Below are positions 8,224 through 10,987 of a stretch of 10,987 nt of DNA, piece by piece. Positions within the stretch are counted from its first letter, which is position 1, and the number at the start of each line of letters is the position of its first letter. The translations under genes and the position numbers were made by a program. Source of the stretch: Acidobacteriota bacterium (GTDB taxonomy: Bacteria; Acidobacteriota; Vicinamibacteria; Vicinamibacterales; CAVVIG01); NCBI GenBank assembly GCA_003222555.1, contig QHWL01000023.1, forward strand, positions 1 through 10,987, read 5' to 3'. Under the pieces are notes generated by a model. The model was not told where the DNA came from, made no database searches, and saw nothing but the letters and a program-made list of their open reading frames with translations.

Positions 8224-8306
8224 CCACAAAGGACACAATGGACACAAAGGAACAGCCGTACAGGACTGACCCTTTGTGTCCTTCGTCTCCTTTGTGTCCT
8301 TCATGA
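8223..8306. repeat. Intergenic inverted-repeat element 4 (lptCA/lptB spacer)
   Basis: The left arm 8223-8250 starts at the last base of the lptCA stop codon and consists of an ACCACAAAG head plus GACACAATG and GACACAAAG units. The right arm 8271-8306 carries the complementary CTTTGTGTC-type units and has one unit more than the left. The innermost 11 bases, GGACACAAAGG (8240-8250) and CCTTTGTGTCC (8271-8281), pair perfectly around a 20-base loop; over 28 bases about 23 pair. No T-run follows. The element ends 22 bases before the lptB start. Confidence 0.88.
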
Positions 8307-8328
8307 CAACCGCGCAGCGTCCCTCCGC

Positions 8329-9054
8329 ATGGCCACCCTTCAAACCCACGATCTCACGAAGTCGTACGGCGGCCGTACCGTCGTCCGCGGCGTCAACCTC
8401 GACGTTGCGTCGGGGGAGATCGTCGGACTGCTGGGCCCGAACGGCGCCGGCAAGACCACCACCTTTTACATGACCGTCGGCTTGACGGCGCCCGACTCGG
8501 GGCGCGTCGTGCTCGATGGCCACGACGTCACCGACGATCCGATGTACCTCCGGGCGCGCAAAGGCATCGGGTATTTGCCCCAGGAACCGTCGATCTTCCG
8601 AGGCCTCACCGTCGAGGAGAATATCCTCGCGATCCTGGAGACCATCGGGCTTGATGCTGCGGCGCGGCGCGCGCGGCTTCGCGAGCTGCTCGCCGAGCTG
8701 AACCTCACGCCGCTCGCGCAGGCGCCCGCGTACACGCTCTCGGGAGGAGAGCGGCGGCGGGCGGAAATCACGCGCGCGCTCGTCGTGTCGCCGAAATTCA
8801 TCCTGCTCGACGAGCCGTTCGCCGGCATCGATCCGATTGCGGTCACCGACATCCAGAAAATCATCTTCCACCTCAAAGAGCGCGGCATCGGGGTCCTCAT
8901 CACCGATCACAACGTGCGCGAGACACTCCGGATCACCGACCGGGCCTACATCGTGCACGACGGCGTCATTTTCAAGAGCGGCACTCCCGCCAGCCTCGCG
9001 GCCGACGCGGAGGTCCGTCGGATTTATCTAGGGACCGAGTTCCGGTTAGACTAA
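8329..9054 (+). CDS. lptB: LPS export ABC transporter ATP-binding protein LptB
   Basis: LptB is the cytoplasmic ATPase of LptB2FG, which pulls LPS out of the inner membrane and pushes it along LptC and LptA to the outer membrane. The 241-residue product has Walker A GPNGAGKT at 36-43, a Q-loop Gln at 85 ([13 protein letters not shown]), the signature [15 protein letters not shown] from 137, Walker B ILLDEP with Asp161 and Glu162, and the H-loop His at 194 ([10 protein letters not shown]). The signature and the C-terminal YLGTEFRLD are characteristic of LptB rather than of other ABC ATPases. No Shine-Dalgarno precedes the ATG; the leader just before it has CCCTCC, which resembles the anti-Shine-Dalgarno itself. 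lptF and lptG are not in the window. The gene sits between the LptC-like gene and rpoN, as in Enterobacteria. Confidence 0.97.
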   Translation: MATLQTHDLTKSYGGRTVVRGVNLDVASGEIVGLLGPNGAGKTTTFYMTVGLTAPDSGRVVLDGHDVTDDPMYLRARKGIGYLPQEPSIFRGLTVEENILAILETIGLDAAARRARLRELLAELNLTPLAQAPAYTLSGGERRRAEITRALVVSPKFILLDEPFAGIDPIAVTDIQKIIFHLKERGIGVLITDHNVRETLRITDRAYIVHDGVIFKSGTPASLAADAEVRRIYLGTEFRLD

Positions 9055-9058
9055 AATA

Positions 9059-9074
9059 AGGCCTGGAACTTGCA
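9059..9074 (+). promoter_or_regulatory. Candidate sigma-54 (-24/-12) promoter upstream of rpoN
   Basis: The string AGGCCTGGAACTTGCA compares with the consensus TGGCACGNNNNTTGCA. The GG (9060-9061) and GC (9072-9073) pairs have the required 10 bases between them, TTGCA matches fully, and the -24 block matches 4 of 7. It begins just after the lptB stop in a locally AT-rich patch. Transcription would start near 9085, giving a leader of about 86 bases before rpoN. This would mean rpoN regulates itself. It is a single match and could be chance. Confidence 0.35.
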
Positions 9075-9170
9075 TGAGCTGAGCATCGCGGCGGACCCCA
9101 GCCCGCAGCGTGGTGTTCTCTACTATGTAACGTTTGATGCGACAACGACTTAGCTGACACGCACCGCGAC

Positions 9171-10601
9171 ATGGGCATCCAGCAGAAACTTCACACGAAG
9201 CTCGTCCAGAAGCTGATTCTGACGCCGTCGCTCCAGCAAGCCATCAAGCTGCTGCCGATGTCGACGCTCGAGCTCTCGGATCTTCTGAATCAGGAGATGG
9301 TCGAGAACCCGCTGCTCGAGGAAGTGCCGACCGAAGAACTGCAGCCGGCCGACGCCGTCGCGACGCCCGAGAAAACCGACGCCGAGCAGCAAGGCAACCG
9401 GACCGAAGCCTGGGACGACCAGGACTACGAATACTTCTTCGGCGACTATCTCGACGATGGCTACCGGCCGCGCGCGCCGCAGGAGGTCAAGGAGCTTCCA
9501 CCGATTGAAAACACGCTCTCGACGAGCAGTTCGCTGTCCGATCACCTGATGTGGCAGCTGTCGATGCAGAGCGACGAGCCGATGCTGCGCGAGATCGGCT
9601 CCGCCATCATCGGCAATCTCGACGACGACGGGTACCTGGTCGCCTCGTTCGAGGAGCTGGCGGCGATGGGGCCGTGGCCCGTGGCCGACGTCGACCGGGC
9701 GTTGCGCCTGCTGCAAAGCTTCGACCCGACGGGCGTCGCCGCGCGCGATCTGCAGGAGTGTCTGCTGCTCCAACTTCGCCATCTGGGCCTGGAGGGCACG
9801 CCGACCGAGAAGATCATCACCGATCACCTCCGTCTGCTTCAGAACCACCAGGTGCCGGAAATCGCGCGGAAGCTCGGAATGACGATCGACGATCTCAAGG
9901 AGCACATCGAGATCATCCGCAATCTGGATCCAAAACCCGGGAGCCGCTTCAACCCCTCCCAATCGCAGTACGTCATCCCCGACGTGTATGTCATCAAGGT
10001 CGAGGATCAGTACGTGGCAGTCCTGAACGACGACGGGTTACCGCAGATGCGGATCAGCCCGGTCTACCGGCGCCTGCTCGACAAAGGCACCGCCGAGAAC
10101 AACGACGAGACGCGTGCCTACGTCAAGGACAAGTTCCGCTCCGCCCTGTGGCTGATCAAATCCGTCGAACAGCGGCAGAAGACCATTCACAAGGTGGCCA
10201 ACAGCATCATCAACTTCCAGCGCGATTTCCTGGACCACGGGATCGAGCACCTGCGGCCGCTGGTGCTGCGCGACGTGGCCAATGACATCGGCATGCATGA
10301 ATCGACGGTCAGCCGCGTCGTCACCAATAAGTACATGCACACGCCGCAGGGCGTGTTCGAAATGAAGTACTTCTTCCACAGCGGCATCAGCAGCTCGTAC
10401 GGCGAGAGCGTGTCGTCGGTGACGATCAAGCAGCGGATCCGGAAGATCATCGAGAACGAGGACCCGCGCAAGCCGCTCAGCGACTCGAAAATCGTCAGCA
10501 TTCTGCAGCGCGAAGGACTCGAGCTGGCACGACGGACCATCGCCAAATACCGTGAAGAGCTCAAGATTTCAACTTCCAACCAGCGGAAAGTCCTCTATTA
10601 G
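9171..10601 (+). CDS. rpoN: RNA polymerase sigma-54 factor RpoN
   Basis: Sigma-54 directs RNA polymerase to -24/-12 promoters and needs AAA+ activators to open DNA. The product has 476 residues (E. coli 477). Region I is the Gln/Leu-rich N-terminus (LTPSLQQAIKLLPMSTLEL, then NPLLEE). An acidic linker follows at about 45-110 (WDDQDYEYFFGDYLDD). The core-binding part contains DDDGYL and FDPTGVAARDLQECLLLQL. The helix-turn-helix that reads the -12 element is around 367-386 (RDVANDIGMHESTVSRVV). The RpoN box ARRTIAKYRE lies at 453-462. The ATG at 9171 gives the standard short MGIQQKL lead; no Shine-Dalgarno is visible. It lies 116 bp after lptB, with a sigma-54-like site in the spacer, and 27 bp before hpf, with which it is probably co-transcribed. 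Confidence 0.98.
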   Translation: MGIQQKLHTKLVQKLILTPSLQQAIKLLPMSTLELSDLLNQEMVENPLLEEVPTEELQPADAVATPEKTDAEQQGNRTEAWDDQDYEYFFGDYLDDGYRPRAPQEVKELPPIENTLSTSSSLSDHLMWQLSMQSDEPMLREIGSAIIGNLDDDGYLVASFEELAAMGPWPVADVDRALRLLQSFDPTGVAARDLQECLLLQLRHLGLEGTPTEKIITDHLRLLQNHQVPEIARKLGMTIDDLKEHIEIIRNLDPKPGSRFNPSQSQYVIPDVYVIKVEDQYVAVLNDDGLPQMRISPVYRRLLDKGTAENNDETRAYVKDKFRSALWLIKSVEQRQKTIHKVANSIINFQRDFLDHGIEHLRPLVLRDVANDIGMHESTVSRVVTNKYMHTPQGVFEMKYFFHSGISSSYGESVSSVTIKQRIRKIIENEDPRKPLSDSKIVSILQREGLELARRTIAKYREELKISTSNQRKVLY

Positions 10602-10628
10602 CTATTAGCCCAAGGCCGTGGCTCATAT

Positions 10629-10987
10629 ATGCGACTCGAACTCACTGGCCGCCATGTCGACATCACCCCAGCCTTGCGCCGCCTCCTCGATACCAAGCTC
10701 TCCAGGCTCGAACGCCTCCTGAACGACAGCGCGGTGTCCGCGCAGGCGGTCCTCACCCGCGAGAAGCGCGGCCACCGCGCCGACATCACGCTGCACGCGC
10801 GCGGCGAGAAGTTTCTCCACGGCGTTGGAAATTCGGCCAGTTGGGAAGCGTCGCTGGCCGAAGCCATTGGCAAGATCGCGCAGCAGGCCCAGAAGGTGAA
10901 GGGCAAATGGCAGGAGCGAAAACGGCGGGGCAGCCGCCGCGGCGCCGCGCCGGTCGATCAGTCGGCGCCGCTCGCCGAGACGATGGT
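10629..10987 (+). CDS. hpf: Ribosome hibernation-promoting factor (HPF/RaiA family), 3' end cut off by window
   Basis: Proteins of this family bind the 30S decoding centre in stationary phase and inactivate or dimerise ribosomes. The visible 119 codons start MRLELTGRHVDITPALRRLL, which aligns with the E. coli HPF start MQLNITGNNVEITEALREFV. The same fold text continues with LSRLERLL, an ITLHARGEKF strand, the WEASLAEAIGKIAQQAQKVK helix and a basic KRRGSRRG tail. E. coli HPF stops near residue 95, whereas this frame is still open at 119 with a linker-like tail. It could therefore be a long HPF with a dimerisation domain, but the window ends before that can be seen. The start is 27 bp after rpoN, the same order as in Enterobacteria. 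Only a weak AAGG 13 bases upstream could serve as a ribosome site. Confidence 0.93.
   Translation, partial: MRLELTGRHVDITPALRRLLDTKLSRLERLLNDSAVSAQAVLTREKRGHRADITLHARGEKFLHGVGNSASWEASLAEAIGKIAQQAQKVKGKWQERKRRGSRRGAAPVDQSAPLAETM

Noticed and set aside
3010..8306. CRISPR array or tandem-repeat locus
   Set aside because: The units are about 9 bases, occur in inverted pairs and are separated by whole genes; there are no uniform repeats with unique spacers and no cas genes.
3010..8306. Intrinsic terminators after dnaE, accA, recJ and lptCA
   Set aside because: The hairpins are long and imperfect and none is followed by a T-run, so I annotate them as repeats only.
8035..8958. A 307-codon minus-strand frame across the lptCA/lptB border
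   Set aside because: It runs antisense through lptB and through the repeat, and it has no recognisable motif.
9121..9126. TACTAT as a sigma-70 -10 box before rpoN
   Set aside because: There is no -35-like sequence at 16-18 bases upstream, and the hexamer matches only 4 of 6 positions.

Overview
The window is a GC-rich chromosomal segment of ordinary housekeeping genes, all on the + strand: dnaE (3' part) - accA - recJ - lptC/lptA-like fusion - lptB - rpoN - hpf (5' part). LPS-export genes show a diderm bacterium. The GC-rich coding sequence, the single long LptC/OstA-like protein and the purine-rich intergenic repeats of the ACCACGAAGGACACAAAGG type make me think of Acidobacteriota, perhaps Vicinamibacteria. 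That assignment is inference from memory and has no marker gene behind it.

Layout: positions 1-2991 are the C-terminal ~996 residues of the replicative DNA polymerase III alpha subunit; the N-terminal PHP domain lies outside the window. Positions 3133-4104 encode the carboxyltransferase alpha subunit of acetyl-CoA carboxylase. Positions 4290-6014 encode the RecJ single-strand exonuclease. Positions 6127-8223 encode one membrane-anchored periplasmic protein that looks like LptC joined to LptA/OstA-type domains. Positions 8329-9054 encode the LptB ATPase, 9171-10601 encode sigma-54, and 10629 to the window end encodes a ribosome hibernation factor. Two blocks keep gene orders familiar from Enterobacteria (dnaE-accA, and lptC-lptA-lptB-rpoN-hpf); recJ sits between them.

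The genes fall into three jobs: DNA replication and repair (dnaE, recJ), envelope building (accA for fatty-acid precursors; lptCA and lptB for LPS export), and global regulation (rpoN, hpf). No stretch longer than about 190 bases lacks a gene.

The most unusual content is in the spacers. The four spacers dnaE/accA, accA/recJ, recJ/lptCA and lptCA/lptB each hold one long imperfect inverted repeat of about 80-115 bp. Their arms are built from short units such as GACACAAAG or GACACGGAG and begin with ACCAC. The arms of one element resemble each other more than they resemble other elements, so the hairpin seems to have been kept or copied as a unit. The last two spacers (lptB/rpoN, rpoN/hpf) lack the element; the lptB/rpoN spacer instead carries a plausible sigma-54 -24/-12 promoter.
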